From: Crocosphaera sp.
GTDB lineage: Bacteria > Cyanobacteriota > Cyanobacteriia > Cyanobacteriales > Microcystaceae
Assembly: GCA_030065205.1 (NCBI GenBank)
Contig: JASJDN010000063.1
Location: forward strand, 1-32,883
Direction of reading: 5' to 3'
Length of the DNA stretch: 32,883 bases
The notes beneath the pieces are model-generated. The model saw nothing but the letters and a program-made list of their open reading frames with translations. It was not told the origin of the DNA and did no database searches. Below, piece by piece: positions 8,465 to 17,572 of the stretch. Position 1 is the first letter of the stretch. Each line of letters opens with the position of its first letter. The position numbers and the translations under genes were made by a program.

Positions 8465-8905
8465 AGTCGTTTATTTTTGTAATAGTTCGTTGAACCTCCC
8501 GTCGCGAGAGGCGCGAGGGATTCCCATATAGACTCTTGACTAGACTACCGAAATAGTCCCCGTCAGACCGCCATCACTGGGCTGTTTATTTAGCGTTCAC
8601 GGGCGCACCGACCGCAAACGGATCTAAAATCTATTTAATTTTTTGGCTGTGCGTCACCGCTCAACCTAATTTACCAGTCGCGTCACCTTTACAATTTCTG
8701 AGTGCCTAATTCTGAGGAAACCTCAGAATGTAAGAGGCACGAAGGGCGATATTTGTCCCGACGATCTGAGGTAAGGGAAGCCAATCCCCTGAATATTTAT
8801 TGCGCTTTACCGCTATATATCATTATACTATGAGCCGAGATATCTTGCCCAAAATTCATCCCGTCGGCAAAGCCGAGGGTCTTCTTTTGGAAGAAAGATA
8901 AAAAT
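8465..8905 (+). other. GC-richer spacer with several strong hairpins; candidate structured RNA or IS right-end remnant
   Basis: There is no gene between 8423 and 9077. Within it, 8702-8740 folds into a stem-loop: GTGCC/GGCAC outer stem and ATTCTGAGG-AAA-CCTCAGAAT inner stem. A second TCTGAGG at 8765-8771 could pair alternatively with the same CCTCAGA. At 8860-8879 the hairpin CCCGTCGGC-AAA-GCCGAGGG is followed by TCTTCTTTT, which looks like a plus-strand terminator. Base composition is clearly more GC-rich than neighbouring spacers. The arrangement recalls the RNA scaffold at the right end of tnpB elements, but no tnpB adjoins it. It does not match what I know of tmRNA, RNase P RNA or SRP RNA. 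Confidence 0.4.
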
Positions 8906-9077
8906 TCCCCCCACACTCCCCACACTCAACTTAACTAAAATATTGATACACTCAATTAAAAACTCCAGTTTCATATAACGGAGTTCGCGCTAAAATAAGG
9001 TTTGAAGGTCAGGACTATCAAGAAGCTAACGGGATTCTTGGCCAGATCCTCTCCCCTCATCCTTAAAATTAGATTGT

Positions 9078-10706
9078 ATGAATAATTTGCCTCAAACCAC
9101 CCAACGTCGCCTTCAGAAAATCCCTCAAATTCCCAGCGTGTGGGAAGGCGATCGCCGTTCGGTGGCAGGGCTGAGAGGCAGAATTTCCGCTAACCCAGAC
9201 CAAGAAGAATGTATCATTTGGGTTGATGGGTCTCAAGGAGTGGTTCGGGCTATGGATGTCGCCTCTTCTGATATCGGACCTGAAGCAGTGGTGAGAACCC
9301 TCCTGCGAGCGATTGAAACCCCTCATAGTCCTGCCCAACCAGCGCGACCACAAAAAATTGTCGTCCGTGACCGAGAATTACAATTCTTTTTGCGAGGGGC
9401 CCTACAAAGTTTAGATATCGCCATTGATTATGCCCCAGATTTACCCTTAATTGACCAACTCTTTCGCAGTTTTGACGCGGTAGAAGATACCCGTCCCCCA
9501 GCCCTTCCCGACCATTATGAACCGTTATTAATTCAAACGGCTCATGATGTTGCTAAGGCTTCCCCTTGGGATATTCTCGCGGATCACGATATTATTTCCG
9601 TTGAATTCAACCGTTGGGGGGTTGATACCCTTTATTTTTGCGTCATGGGAATGTCAGGAGAAGAATATGGTCTGATTCTCTATCGTTCCTTAGAGTCTTT
9701 AAAACAGTTTCGTGAAGCTGCCCTCCACGAAACATCGACGCATCAGCTTGAACAAGCCTTTTTAGCTCAAGATTGTTGGTTTTTGAATTTTGAATTTGCC
9801 GATGATTTAGACGAGGAACTAGACGAATATGACTATGATCCTTATGAAGACGACTCTGATGGTGAGTTAACGTTGCCTCGATACGGTAGTATTCATCCGT
9901 ATGAGGGAATTCGTCCTTTTTTGGATGAAGACGAAGCCAGAATTGTTTACTATGCCATACAAGCTTTTTTACGGTTTTTTAAACGGCATCAATTAGCGTT
10001 AACCGAAGAGATAATTGATAAAATCGAGAAGTATCATCGTTTTACCGATATGTCCGAAAACGGTGAACCTAAAATGATTAATTTAAAGGTTTCAACCCTT
10101 CCTGAACTCACAACAGAATTATTAGAAGAGTTAGAGGTGGAAGAGGATGAGGAAAATCGGCTTAAATTTCCTCTAGGGGATGATCTAATTCCTGAAAACT
10201 CTTTTTTAAGTTTAGGGATGATTCCTTGGACGACCCTAGAACAATTACAACATAACCCAAAAACCTATTATCCTTCTCATGAAGCAACACCGAAAGGGGA
10301 GGGAATGCCGGTGGTGGTGGTTCAAACGTCTCGGCCCAAAGCCAAACAAATGATTCAAACCCTCCAAGAAGCGGGAAACCTTCAAGGACTTTGTTTTAAT
10401 CCAGGGGAAGATCCTTGGGAAGAATTAATGTACGATTTGGGCATTTTACAAACGGGAGATAACTCTTTATTCATTTTTGGAGAGTTTATGCAAGATGATC
10501 CCGAACATCACCAAGCTCGAAAAAAATGGGAGCAACGGTGTCAACAAACAGGAGGATACTGCGGTTTGGTGGTAGCGATGGGGGTGACGGGTAGTTCTCG
10601 GGGTAATCCAGGTTTGAAAGATATGTTAGCTGTCTTTGAAGCCCAATATCTCGAACCAAAAGCTCTGGCTATGGGGATTTTACAATTGATGCCTGAGTCG
10701 GAATAA
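9078..10706 (+). CDS. Conserved cyanobacterial protein (DUF6930-like), function unknown
   Basis: 542 aa, soluble, with no signal peptide or membrane segment. The N-terminal third (about 1-120) reads like a conserved domain around RKIPQIPSVWEGDRR-type residues, IIWVDGSQGVVRAMDV and RPQKIVVRDRELQFFLRGAL. A strongly acidic insert (DDLDEELDEYDYDPYEDD) lies near residue 250, and a second acidic run near 350. I recognise the general type as a conserved protein found across cyanobacteria, probably annotated as DUF6930, but cannot assign a reaction. It is a single gene, convergent with ndhD. The start ATG 9078 fits the conserved N-terminus. A HIP1 octamer at 9148-9155 lies inside the coding region. 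Confidence 0.7.
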   Translation: MNNLPQTTQRRLQKIPQIPSVWEGDRRSVAGLRGRISANPDQEECIIWVDGSQGVVRAMDVASSDIGPEAVVRTLLRAIETPHSPAQPARPQKIVVRDRELQFFLRGALQSLDIAIDYAPDLPLIDQLFRSFDAVEDTRPPALPDHYEPLLIQTAHDVAKASPWDILADHDIISVEFNRWGVDTLYFCVMGMSGEEYGLILYRSLESLKQFREAALHETSTHQLEQAFLAQDCWFLNFEFADDLDEELDEYDYDPYEDDSDGELTLPRYGSIHPYEGIRPFLDEDEARIVYYAIQAFLRFFKRHQLALTEEIIDKIEKYHRFTDMSENGEPKMINLKVSTLPELTTELLEELEVEEDEENRLKFPLGDDLIPENSFLSLGMIPWTTLEQLQHNPKTYYPSHEATPKGEGMPVVVVQTSRPKAKQMIQTLQEAGNLQGLCFNPGEDPWEELMYDLGILQTGDNSLFIFGEFMQDDPEHHQARKKWEQRCQQTGGYCGLVVAMGVTGSSRGNPGLKDMLAVFEAQYLEPKALAMGILQLMPESE

Positions 10707-10718
10707 AAAGTAATAGCA

Positions 10719-10744
10719 AAAGAGGCTGTGATAACAACCTCTTT
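10719..10744. terminator. Hairpin between convergent genes
   Basis: AAAGAGG (10719-10725) and CCTCTTT (10738-10744) form a 7-bp stem in the 67-bp gap between the DUF6930-like gene and ndhD. The flanking sequence on the minus strand is T-rich, so it may end both transcripts weakly. Confidence 0.45.
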
Positions 10745-10773
10745 CTTCTGCTCACCAACTTTTCCAGCAAAGC

Positions 10774-12474
10774 CTACTTAATTACTGCTATAACTGAAGC
10801 ACTCTCTGAAGGGGTGACTTGAGGAGACAAGAAACCCTCTGCATAAATTTTAGGATGGGTTTGAGAGATTTGAGTATACGAATCACGAACTTGTGTATTT
10901 AAAGCGACGGTCTTAACGTCATATAATTGGGTGGCGAGTTTGGGATACAAGCCAATGGCAACAATTAACACTAAGAAAGAAAGGGCGATAAATACTTCTC
11001 TGGGGTTGGCATCGCTATATCTAGCTTGATCGGGTAAAACACAGTTGGTGCCAAAACAAACGGCTTCGGCGTTATCTTGATAGTCTTTGCGTTTAACTGT
11101 ATCTTCGATGACACAAACAGGAATTTTACCAGTGCCGTAAAATAACTGTCTGAGCATGGACAGTAAATAAATGGGGGTGAGGATCAAACCTACGGCAGAT
11201 AAAAAGACGGTAACCGTACGAAACGCAGAACTATAAATATCGCTGCTGGTAAAACCGAGGAAAACAGCGATTTCGCTGGCAAATCCACTCATTCCGGGTA
11301 AGGCTAAAGAGGCCATAGCACCGGCGGTAAATAGGGCGAAGACTTTGGGCATTTTCTCCCCAATATCTCCCATATCGTTCAACGCGAGGGTGTGGGTGCG
11401 ATCGTAGGTAACACCGGCTAAAAAGAATAACAACGCGGCAATTAAACCATGAGAGAGCATTTGTAACATGGCCCCACTCATGCCTAAGTCGGTAAAGGAA
11501 GCAATTCCTAACAGCACAAACCCCATATGTGACACGGAGGAATAGGCTAAACGACGCTTCATATTAGTTTGTCCAAAGGAGGTTAAAGCCCCGTAGACAA
11601 TATTAACTACCCCTAACGTCGCTAAAATAGGGGCGAAGTAGATATGAGCATCGGATAATAGTCCCATGTTGAGACGAATTAACCCGTAGCCCCCCATTTT
11701 CAACAGTACACCCGCTAAAATCATGGATACAGGGGCAGAGGCTTCCCCGTGAGCATCGGGTAACCAGGTATGAAGGGGAAAGATGGCTAGTTTGACCCCA
11801 AAGGCGATCAAGAGTCCAGCATACAAGAATAATTCTAATCCTAAAGGATAATCTTTGAGTCCCAGTTGAACCAGATCAAAGGTTAAATTATCGCCCCCAT
11901 ACAGTGCCATCGCTAAAGCGGCCACTAAAATGAAAATAGAGGCGGCTGCTGTATATAATAGGAATTTCATGGCTGCGTACTGGCGTTTTTGTCCTCCCCA
12001 AATGGAGATCAGCAGATAGACGGGAACCAGTTCCAACTCCCACATAATAAACAGGAGTAGGACATCTTGAGCAACGAAAACCCCGATCTGTGCTGCGTAT
12101 AACATCAGCATCAGCGTATAAAATAGGCGAGGTTTATGATCCACTTGCCAAGCGGAAAACATAGCGAGGGTGGTTACCAGTCCGGCTAAAAGAACCAAAG
12201 GCATAGAAATGCCATCTACTGAGACAGTCCAACTCAGCCCTAACGTGGGCAACCAGTCATATTTTTCTACTAATTGAAATCCTGAGTTACTGGGATCATA
12301 ATTCTGTGCAAAAACGTAACACATTAAAACAAAATCAGCGATCGCTACTCCTAGGGCATACCACCGTACCTGCTTACCTTCTTTAGCAGGGATTACGGGG
12401 ATCAACAAAGAAGCCACTAGAGGGAGTAATATGATCGCAGTTAACCAGGGGAATTGTTCTGCTATCGTCATCAT
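10774..12474 (-). CDS. ndhD: NAD(P)H-quinone oxidoreductase chain 4 (NdhD1/D2 type)
   Basis: 566 aa from ATG 12474; an upstream TTG at 12480 is unlikely. This is a proton-pumping antiporter-like subunit of thylakoid NDH-1, related to Complex I NuoM, with about 14 membrane helices. The conserved core is seen as [18 protein letters not shown] near 145-165, [20 protein letters not shown] near 240-260 and [12 protein letters not shown] near 315-325. The length, and a C-terminal insert containing [18 protein letters not shown] before the last helix, fit NdhD1/NdhD2, which serve respiration and cyclic electron flow. It is divergent from ndhF across a 441-bp spacer. Which of NdhD1 or NdhD2 it is cannot be settled here. 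Confidence 0.93.
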   Translation of the reverse strand: MMTIAEQFPWLTAIILLPLVASLLIPVIPAKEGKQVRWYALGVAIADFVLMCYVFAQNYDPSNSGFQLVEKYDWLPTLGLSWTVSVDGISMPLVLLAGLVTTLAMFSAWQVDHKPRLFYTLMLMLYAAQIGVFVAQDVLLLFIMWELELVPVYLLISIWGGQKRQYAAMKFLLYTAAASIFILVAALAMALYGGDNLTFDLVQLGLKDYPLGLELFLYAGLLIAFGVKLAIFPLHTWLPDAHGEASAPVSMILAGVLLKMGGYGLIRLNMGLLSDAHIYFAPILATLGVVNIVYGALTSFGQTNMKRRLAYSSVSHMGFVLLGIASFTDLGMSGAMLQMLSHGLIAALLFFLAGVTYDRTHTLALNDMGDIGEKMPKVFALFTAGAMASLALPGMSGFASEIAVFLGFTSSDIYSSAFRTVTVFLSAVGLILTPIYLLSMLRQLFYGTGKIPVCVIEDTVKRKDYQDNAEAVCFGTNCVLPDQARYSDANPREVFIALSFLVLIVAIGLYPKLATQLYDVKTVALNTQVRDSYTQISQTHPKIYAEGFLSPQVTPSESASVIAVIK

Positions 12475-12915
12475 AAACAAAGATATTAAGTTTGTATGGA
12501 AACATTATACGTTATTTTGTCAAGATCAATTTACAAATTTTTAATAATTAAGTGATTAGTAATGATTGATGATAATAAAGATTATAAATTTTTATGGTAT
12601 ACTTACAAAAAACTAATGTTATCAAGAAATAAAAGAGGATTAACGATGACATTTAATAAGAATTGTAGACCAAAAATATTGTTTCTTATTTGGAGAGAAG
12701 TTTAACAAACTTATCAAAAATAATCGACTTATTTTAGGGCTTTTAATAGCTAGACTTAGATGATTGATTTTAGACAAAATCTAGTATGTATATATAACCG
12801 TAACCTAAGCTTTTAGCCTGTATAAGCTGGATACTTGTGTTACAGTATTCGTAATTAAGTTGGTTTTGTTTAAATCAGATCAATTAGCTTTATTTTTTTA
12901 TGGTTTAATGTTTCA
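12475..12915. other. AT-rich divergent promoter region between two ndh operons
   Basis: This 441-bp spacer separates minus-strand ndhD from plus-strand ndhF and must hold both promoters. It contains a 19-codon ORF with a canonical ribosome-binding site (12646-12705), listed separately. I found no convincing LysR-type (NdhR/CmpR) operator pair by eye. Confidence 0.5.
12646..12705 (+). CDS. Very short ORF (19 aa) with good ribosome-binding site, possible leader peptide
   Basis: The ATG at 12646 follows AGAGG (12634-12638) at a spacing of 7, a better Shine-Dalgarno than most genes here. The peptide is MTFNKNCRPKILFLIWREV. It lies 211 bp upstream of ndhF on the same strand. It could be a translated leader, a remnant, or chance. 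No attenuator hairpin was found. Confidence 0.25.
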   Translation: MTFNKNCRPKILFLIWREV

Positions 12916-14814
12916 ATGAATGATTTCTTATTACATAGTAGTTGGTTAATTCCTTTTTACGGGTTAATGGGTGCGTTATTAACATTACCTTGGTCTTTGG
13001 GCATTATTAAACGGACAGGACCCAGGCCAGCAGCCTATTTAAACTTATTGATGACGGTATTATCGTTTCTTCATGGGACGATTGCGTTTAGTTTAATTTG
13101 GCAAGGAAAAACAGAACAATTGGTGTTTAAATGGCTCAGTGTGGCTGATTTAGATTTATTTTTATCGGTAGAGTTATCTCCCGTTGGTTTAGGGGCGTTA
13201 GCATTAATTACTGGTATTAGTTTGCTGTCTCAAATTTATGCGTTAGGCTACATGGAAAAAGATTGGTCATTAGCCCGATTTTTTGGCTTAATGGGAATAT
13301 TTGAAGCAGCGTTAGGGGGTATTGCCTTAAGTGACTCGTTGTTACTTACTTACGGACTTTTAGAAATTTTAACCCTATCCACTTACTTATTAGTGGGGTT
13401 TTGGTATGCTCAACCGTTAGTGGTAACCGCAGCGAGAGACGCATTTTTAACCAAACGGGTTGGGGACATTATTTTGTTGATGGGGTTAGTTGCTTTATCT
13501 AGCTACGGGGAAGGGTTGACTTTTTCTCAGCTAGAAAATTGGGCATTAACTGACCCAGTTCCCCCATTAACAGCAACCTTACTGGGTTTATCCTTAATTG
13601 CTGGTCCTACCGGTAAATGCGCTCAGTTTCCTTTAAATTTATGGTTAGATGAGGCCATGGAAGGACCCAACCCTGCTGGTATTATGCGAAACTCCATCGT
13701 TGTGTCGGCAGGTGCTTATGTACTCATTAAGTTGCAACCGGTGTTTACCTTGTCCCCTGTTGCATCGGATGTTTTGATCGTTTTGGGCGCGGTAACCGCC
13801 ATTGGCGCGTCTTTAATAGCCATGGCCCAAATTGATATTAAACGAGCTTTATGTCATTCTACCAGTGCTTATTTAGGGTTGGTGTTTATTGCGGTGGGGT
13901 TAGGCCATGTGGATATTGCCTTCTTGTTGGTGTTTACCCATGCCATCGCCAAAGCGTTATTATTTATGAGTGCAGGGTCCGCTATTTTAACCACCAGTGA
14001 CCAAAACATAACAGAAATGGGTGGTTTATGGTCAAGAATGCCCGCTACCACCACCGCTTTCGTGGTTGGTTCGGCTGGGATGGTAGCACTCCTACCAATG
14101 GGAATGTTTTGGACTTGGGTCAAATGGTTTGATGGCTCCTGGAAGGTATCGTTATGGTTATTAGCCATTTTAGTGTTTGTTAATGCCTTATGTGCGTTTA
14201 ACCTAACCCGCATTTTTCGCTCTGTTTTCTTGGGGACTCCTCAGAAGAAAACCCGCCGGGCCCCAGAAGTTCCTTGGCCGATGGCTTTGCCAATGGTAAC
14301 CTTAACTATTTTTACCTTAATTGCACCGTTGGCTCCGATTCGTTGGTCTTTATGGTTATCCCAAGTTAATCCTATTTCCAATAATAGTTCATTTGTCGTT
14401 CAATGGGCGATTCCCTTGTTAATGTTGTCGGGTTTATTGGGTTGTTTAGTGGGGGTTTTCCGTCCCATTCGTCGCTCTTGGGAACGACTAGCGAATCTTT
14501 ATTTACGGGTGTTTCAAGATTTATTTGCCTATGACTTTTATTTAGACAAGGTTTATCAGTTTACGGTGGTGGCACTGGTGGCCAATATTTCTAAAATAAC
14601 CGCTTGGTTTGATCGCTATGTGGTTGATGGAGCGGTGAATTTAGTCAGTTTGTTTACAATTTTTAGTGGCAATGCTTTAAAGTATAATGTATCAGGTCAA
14701 TCACAATTTTATGTTCTAACAATTTTAATTAGTGTTAGTCTATTTTTGTGGTTTATTTTGAGTGGTCAATGGTCATTAATTACTGAGTTTTGGTCAAGCT
14801 TTTTGGCTACATAA
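12916..14814 (+). CDS. ndhF: NDH-1 subunit F of the CO2-uptake type (NdhF3/F4, probably NdhF4)
   Basis: 632 aa, multi-pass, NuoL-related. It lacks the long lateral-helix arm typical of respiratory NdhF1. In cyanobacteria NdhF3/NdhD3/CupA and NdhF4/NdhD4/CupB form NDH-1MS complexes that hydrate CO2 to bicarbonate at the thylakoid. Features seen: IKRTGPRPAAYLNLLMTV near residue 30, TAARDAFLTKRVGDIILLMG near 170-190, AGPTGKCAQFPLNLWLDEAM near 230-250 and EMGGLWSRMPATTTAFVVGS near 370-390. The next gene is the matching ndhD. Because no cupA/cupS follows, I favour the constitutive low-affinity F4/D4 pair, whose cupB is usually elsewhere. Confidence in F4 over F3 is about 0.65. Confidence 0.9.
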   Translation: MNDFLLHSSWLIPFYGLMGALLTLPWSLGIIKRTGPRPAAYLNLLMTVLSFLHGTIAFSLIWQGKTEQLVFKWLSVADLDLFLSVELSPVGLGALALITGISLLSQIYALGYMEKDWSLARFFGLMGIFEAALGGIALSDSLLLTYGLLEILTLSTYLLVGFWYAQPLVVTAARDAFLTKRVGDIILLMGLVALSSYGEGLTFSQLENWALTDPVPPLTATLLGLSLIAGPTGKCAQFPLNLWLDEAMEGPNPAGIMRNSIVVSAGAYVLIKLQPVFTLSPVASDVLIVLGAVTAIGASLIAMAQIDIKRALCHSTSAYLGLVFIAVGLGHVDIAFLLVFTHAIAKALLFMSAGSAILTTSDQNITEMGGLWSRMPATTTAFVVGSAGMVALLPMGMFWTWVKWFDGSWKVSLWLLAILVFVNALCAFNLTRIFRSVFLGTPQKKTRRAPEVPWPMALPMVTLTIFTLIAPLAPIRWSLWLSQVNPISNNSSFVVQWAIPLLMLSGLLGCLVGVFRPIRRSWERLANLYLRVFQDLFAYDFYLDKVYQFTVVALVANISKITAWFDRYVVDGAVNLVSLFTIFSGNALKYNVSGQSQFYVLTILISVSLFLWFILSGQWSLITEFWSSFLAT

Positions 14815-14833
14815 ACCCTCTGTAACACAAATG

Positions 14834-14899
14834 GTAAAGTGGGCAAACTTTTTTATTTTACGGATAGTCTAGATAAATGTCTAAATTTGCCCAACCTAC
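14834..14899. repeat. GTAGGGTGGGC-type hairpin repeat between ndhF and ndhD
   Basis: GTAAAGTGGGCAAA ... TTTGCCCAACCTAC, 66 bp with arms closing on each other. The internal sequence (ACGGATAGTC, TAGATAAATGTCT) aligns with the copy at 32452-32516. It sits in the 153-bp gap of the ndhF-ndhD pair and could lower read-through into ndhD. Confidence 0.65.
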
Positions 14900-14967
14900 A
14901 AAACTACCTGTGAATATAAAGTCTAAAAAACTATGTTACTGTTTCTGTCGGAGAATCAATTTTAATA

Positions 14968-16470
14968 ATGCTTACTACCTTAATTATTATCCCGTTAATA
15001 GGAGCGGGTTTAATCGCTTTTTTGCCAGGAAAACAAGAGAATAGTTTTTACCGTTCTTTGGCTCTTATTTTGACCAGTCTTTTACTCGGTTTAACCCTAA
15101 TTATTGGCTTTCAATTTGATATCAGTAATCCTAATATGCAATTTACTGAGTATGTTCCTTGGATTACTGGTATCGGTTTAAACTACCATTTAGGGGTAGA
15201 TGGGTTATCTTTTCCTCTCGTTTTTTTGAATAGTTTATTAACGTTAATTGCTATTTATGCTAGTAGTAAAACCGTTGAGCGATCGCGATTTTATTATGCC
15301 CTCATTTTAATCTTAAATAGTGGGGTATCAGGGGCATTTTTAGCACAAGATTTATTGTTATTTTTCCTCTTTTATGAGTTAGAAATTATCCCCCTTTATT
15401 TCCTCATTGCCATTTGGGGAGGGGGTAAACGGGGTTACGCTGCCATGAAATTCCTCTTATACACCGCTATTTCTGGATTTTTGGTTTTATCCTCATTTTT
15501 AGGGTTAGTGTGGCTCTCAGGAGCATCTACGTTCGACTATGAGCCATTACGCTCCCATACCCTACCTCTTTCGACTCAATTATTATTATTAGCCCCGTTA
15601 CTGATTGGATTAGCCATCAAAATTCCCATTTTCCCTTTCCATACTTGGCTTCCTGACGCGCACGTAGAAGCTTCGACTCCTGTATCGGTGTTATTAGCAG
15701 GAGTTTTGCTAAAACTGGGGACTTATGGACTATTACGCTTCGGTATCGGTTTATTTCTTGATGCTTGGACTTATATAGCCCCTTGGTTAGCAACCCTAGC
15801 GGCTATTAGCGCGTTATATGGGGCTTCCTGTGCTATCGTGCAGAAGGATATGAAGAAGGTGGTGGCTTATTCATCTATTGCTCACATGGCCTACATTTTA
15901 TTAGCGGCCGCTGCAAGTACCCGTTTAAGCATCACCGCAGCCACGTTTCAAATGGTCAGTCATGGCTTAATTTCTGCCATGTTATTCTTATTAGTCGGGG
16001 TGGTTTATAAGAAAACAGGTAGCCGAGATGTGGACTTTCTGCGCGGTTTATTAAACCCTCAACGGGGTTTACCCCTGACAGGCAGTTTAATCATTTTAGG
16101 GGTGATGGCCAGTGCAGGTATTCCGGGAATGGTGGGCTTTATTGCTGAATTTTTGGTATTTAGAGGCAGTTTTCCTATTTTTCCTGTACAAACTTTACTC
16201 TGTTTAGTCGGTAGTGGTTTGACGGCGGTTTATTTCCTATTGATGGTTAACCGTGTCTTTTTTGGTCGCTTAACCCCTGAATTATCCCAGATACCCAAAG
16301 TTTTATGGTCTGAACGTATCCCTGCTTTTGTTTTAGCTGTTTTTATCGTGATTTTAGGCATTCAACCGGGTTGGATGGTCCGGTGGAGTGAACCCCAGGC
16401 CGGTTTATTGTTAACGGGTCAATCTCAACTAGAGGCAACAGCAAACTTGAATGTTTTACCAGAGGGTTAA
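14968..16470 (+). CDS. ndhD: NDH-1 subunit D of the CO2-uptake type (NdhD3/D4, probably NdhD4)
   Basis: 500 aa, shorter than respiratory NdhD1. About 14 membrane helices, with the conserved core FYELEIIPLYFLIAIWGGG near 130-150, [20 protein letters not shown] near 220-240 and SSIAHMAYILLA near 305. It lacks the NdhD1/D2 C-terminal Cys-containing insert. It follows ndhF in the same direction, and the pair is diagnostic of an NDH-1MS module. Downstream is a convergent hydrolase gene, so the CO2-hydration subunit (CupA or CupB) is not linked, which argues for D4 over D3. A HIP1 octamer lies near 15286. Confidence 0.9.
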   Translation: MLTTLIIIPLIGAGLIAFLPGKQENSFYRSLALILTSLLLGLTLIIGFQFDISNPNMQFTEYVPWITGIGLNYHLGVDGLSFPLVFLNSLLTLIAIYASSKTVERSRFYYALILILNSGVSGAFLAQDLLLFFLFYELEIIPLYFLIAIWGGGKRGYAAMKFLLYTAISGFLVLSSFLGLVWLSGASTFDYEPLRSHTLPLSTQLLLLAPLLIGLAIKIPIFPFHTWLPDAHVEASTPVSVLLAGVLLKLGTYGLLRFGIGLFLDAWTYIAPWLATLAAISALYGASCAIVQKDMKKVVAYSSIAHMAYILLAAAASTRLSITAATFQMVSHGLISAMLFLLVGVVYKKTGSRDVDFLRGLLNPQRGLPLTGSLIILGVMASAGIPGMVGFIAEFLVFRGSFPIFPVQTLLCLVGSGLTAVYFLLMVNRVFFGRLTPELSQIPKVLWSERIPAFVLAVFIVILGIQPGWMVRWSEPQAGLLLTGQSQLEATANLNVLPEG

Positions 16471-16571
16471 TCCAAAAAAAATTTCCGCTAAACGAAGTTT
16501 GCTTAGAGGATGTTGCCAGGGAACCTTTGCTGAACTAACCCATGAATTCTTTTACTGCGCCTATCTCCTAC

Positions 16572-17465
16572 TTAATATTCTAAGGCTAATTGTCTTTGCG
16601 TTTGACTCACTAACTGTTCAAACTTTTGTACCGTTTCAATATATTTTTCAGGGGCGATCGCACTAATATCCATATGACCCGCATCCTCAACTAAGAGGAG
16701 TTGTTTAGGCACTCTCGCAGCTTGAAATAGGGTTTCACTCATGGTATAAGGAACAGTGCGATCGCTGGTTCCATGAATCAACAATAGGGGAACTTGTAAT
16801 AACGATAATTTAGCTAAAGAATCAAAGCGTTGGTGGACCAGTAATTGACTCGGAAATAGTTTATAAAAGAACCCTGAATGATCAGTCATATCTATCATAG
16901 AAGTGAAGGTATTTTCTACAATAACGCCAGCTGCGTGAGGTTTCCGAACCCCCAAATCAATCGCAACTGCCCCGCCCATAGAATGACCATAAATAAAGAT
17001 ATTTTGCGGTTTAATTCCACGTTCTTCGGTTAAATAATCCCAAGCCACTTGGGAATCACGATAGATTTCTGATTCTGTGGGAAATTGGCCTTGACTGAGG
17101 CCATAACCCCGATAATCAATAATCAAGACAGAATAACCTTGGTTGTAAAAGGTCTGAATGGTGCTTAAATTATAACTAACATTGCCACCAATACCATGTA
17201 GGTATAGTAAGACCTTTTTTGCATAGGAATTAGGGTTAATCCACCAACCGTGGACTTGTTCTATTTTCCCTTGAGGAGTCATCACCGATAACCAGACATC
17301 TTCATAAGACATTCCCCAATCAGCAGGGGTGGTTTTTATCGTCGAACAAGGCTTGAAAATGAGTCGATTTTGACCCAAAATCAGAGCCACACAAACGGAT
17401 AAATAGGCGATCGCTCCCACTCCTACACCATTTAGTAATCCTTTCAATAAAAGATTAATCATCAT
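16572..17465 (-). CDS. Alpha/beta hydrolase with N-terminal membrane anchor
   Basis: 297 aa. Residues about 5-30 form one hydrophobic helix (GVGVGAIAYLSVCVALILG), a signal anchor or uncleaved signal peptide, so the catalytic domain is probably extracytoplasmic or membrane-bound. The oxyanion motif is HGIGGN near 90, the nucleophile Ser162 is in GHSMGG, the acid Asp235 in HGTSDRTVPY and the base His264 in EDAGHMD. This is the BEM46/ABHD13-like group of serine hydrolases (DUF/COG1073 type); the substrate is unknown. It is convergent with the ndh pair, with about 100 bp between stops. A divergent short ORF across its 3' end is ignored as a frame shadow. Confidence 0.88.
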   Translation of the reverse strand: MMINLLLKGLLNGVGVGAIAYLSVCVALILGQNRLIFKPCSTIKTTPADWGMSYEDVWLSVMTPQGKIEQVHGWWINPNSYAKKVLLYLHGIGGNVSYNLSTIQTFYNQGYSVLIIDYRGYGLSQGQFPTESEIYRDSQVAWDYLTEERGIKPQNIFIYGHSMGGAVAIDLGVRKPHAAGVIVENTFTSMIDMTDHSGFFYKLFPSQLLVHQRFDSLAKLSLLQVPLLLIHGTSDRTVPYTMSETLFQAARVPKQLLLVEDAGHMDISAIAPEKYIETVQKFEQLVSQTQRQLALEY

Positions 17466-17572
17466 TCAGGAATCGTCCTCAAGTTTTGCATATTAATGTA
17501 ACAGTAAAATTGTTAAGGATGCTACCTTCAAACCCCGAAAGCATTTAACAATTATTGCTATTATCATCATCC

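Noticed and set aside
8465..8905. tmRNA, RNase P RNA or SRP RNA
   Set aside because: None of the conserved cores of these RNAs that I know (tag reading frame, P4 core, tetraloop receptor) is visible.
9069..9353. Minus-strand 94-codon frame
   Set aside because: It lies wholly antisense to the start of the conserved DUF6930-like gene and has no recognisable features.
12475..12915. NdhR/CmpR operator upstream of ndhF
   Set aside because: TCAATG- and ATCAAT-like pieces occur, but not at the required spacing and orientation.
13869..14213. Minus-strand 114-codon frame
   Set aside because: Antisense to the membrane-helix region of ndhF; polar composition is the usual mirror of hydrophobic codons.
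16451..16666. 71-codon plus-strand frame after ndhD
   Set aside because: Overlaps the ndhD end and the antisense strand of the hydrolase gene; no family features.
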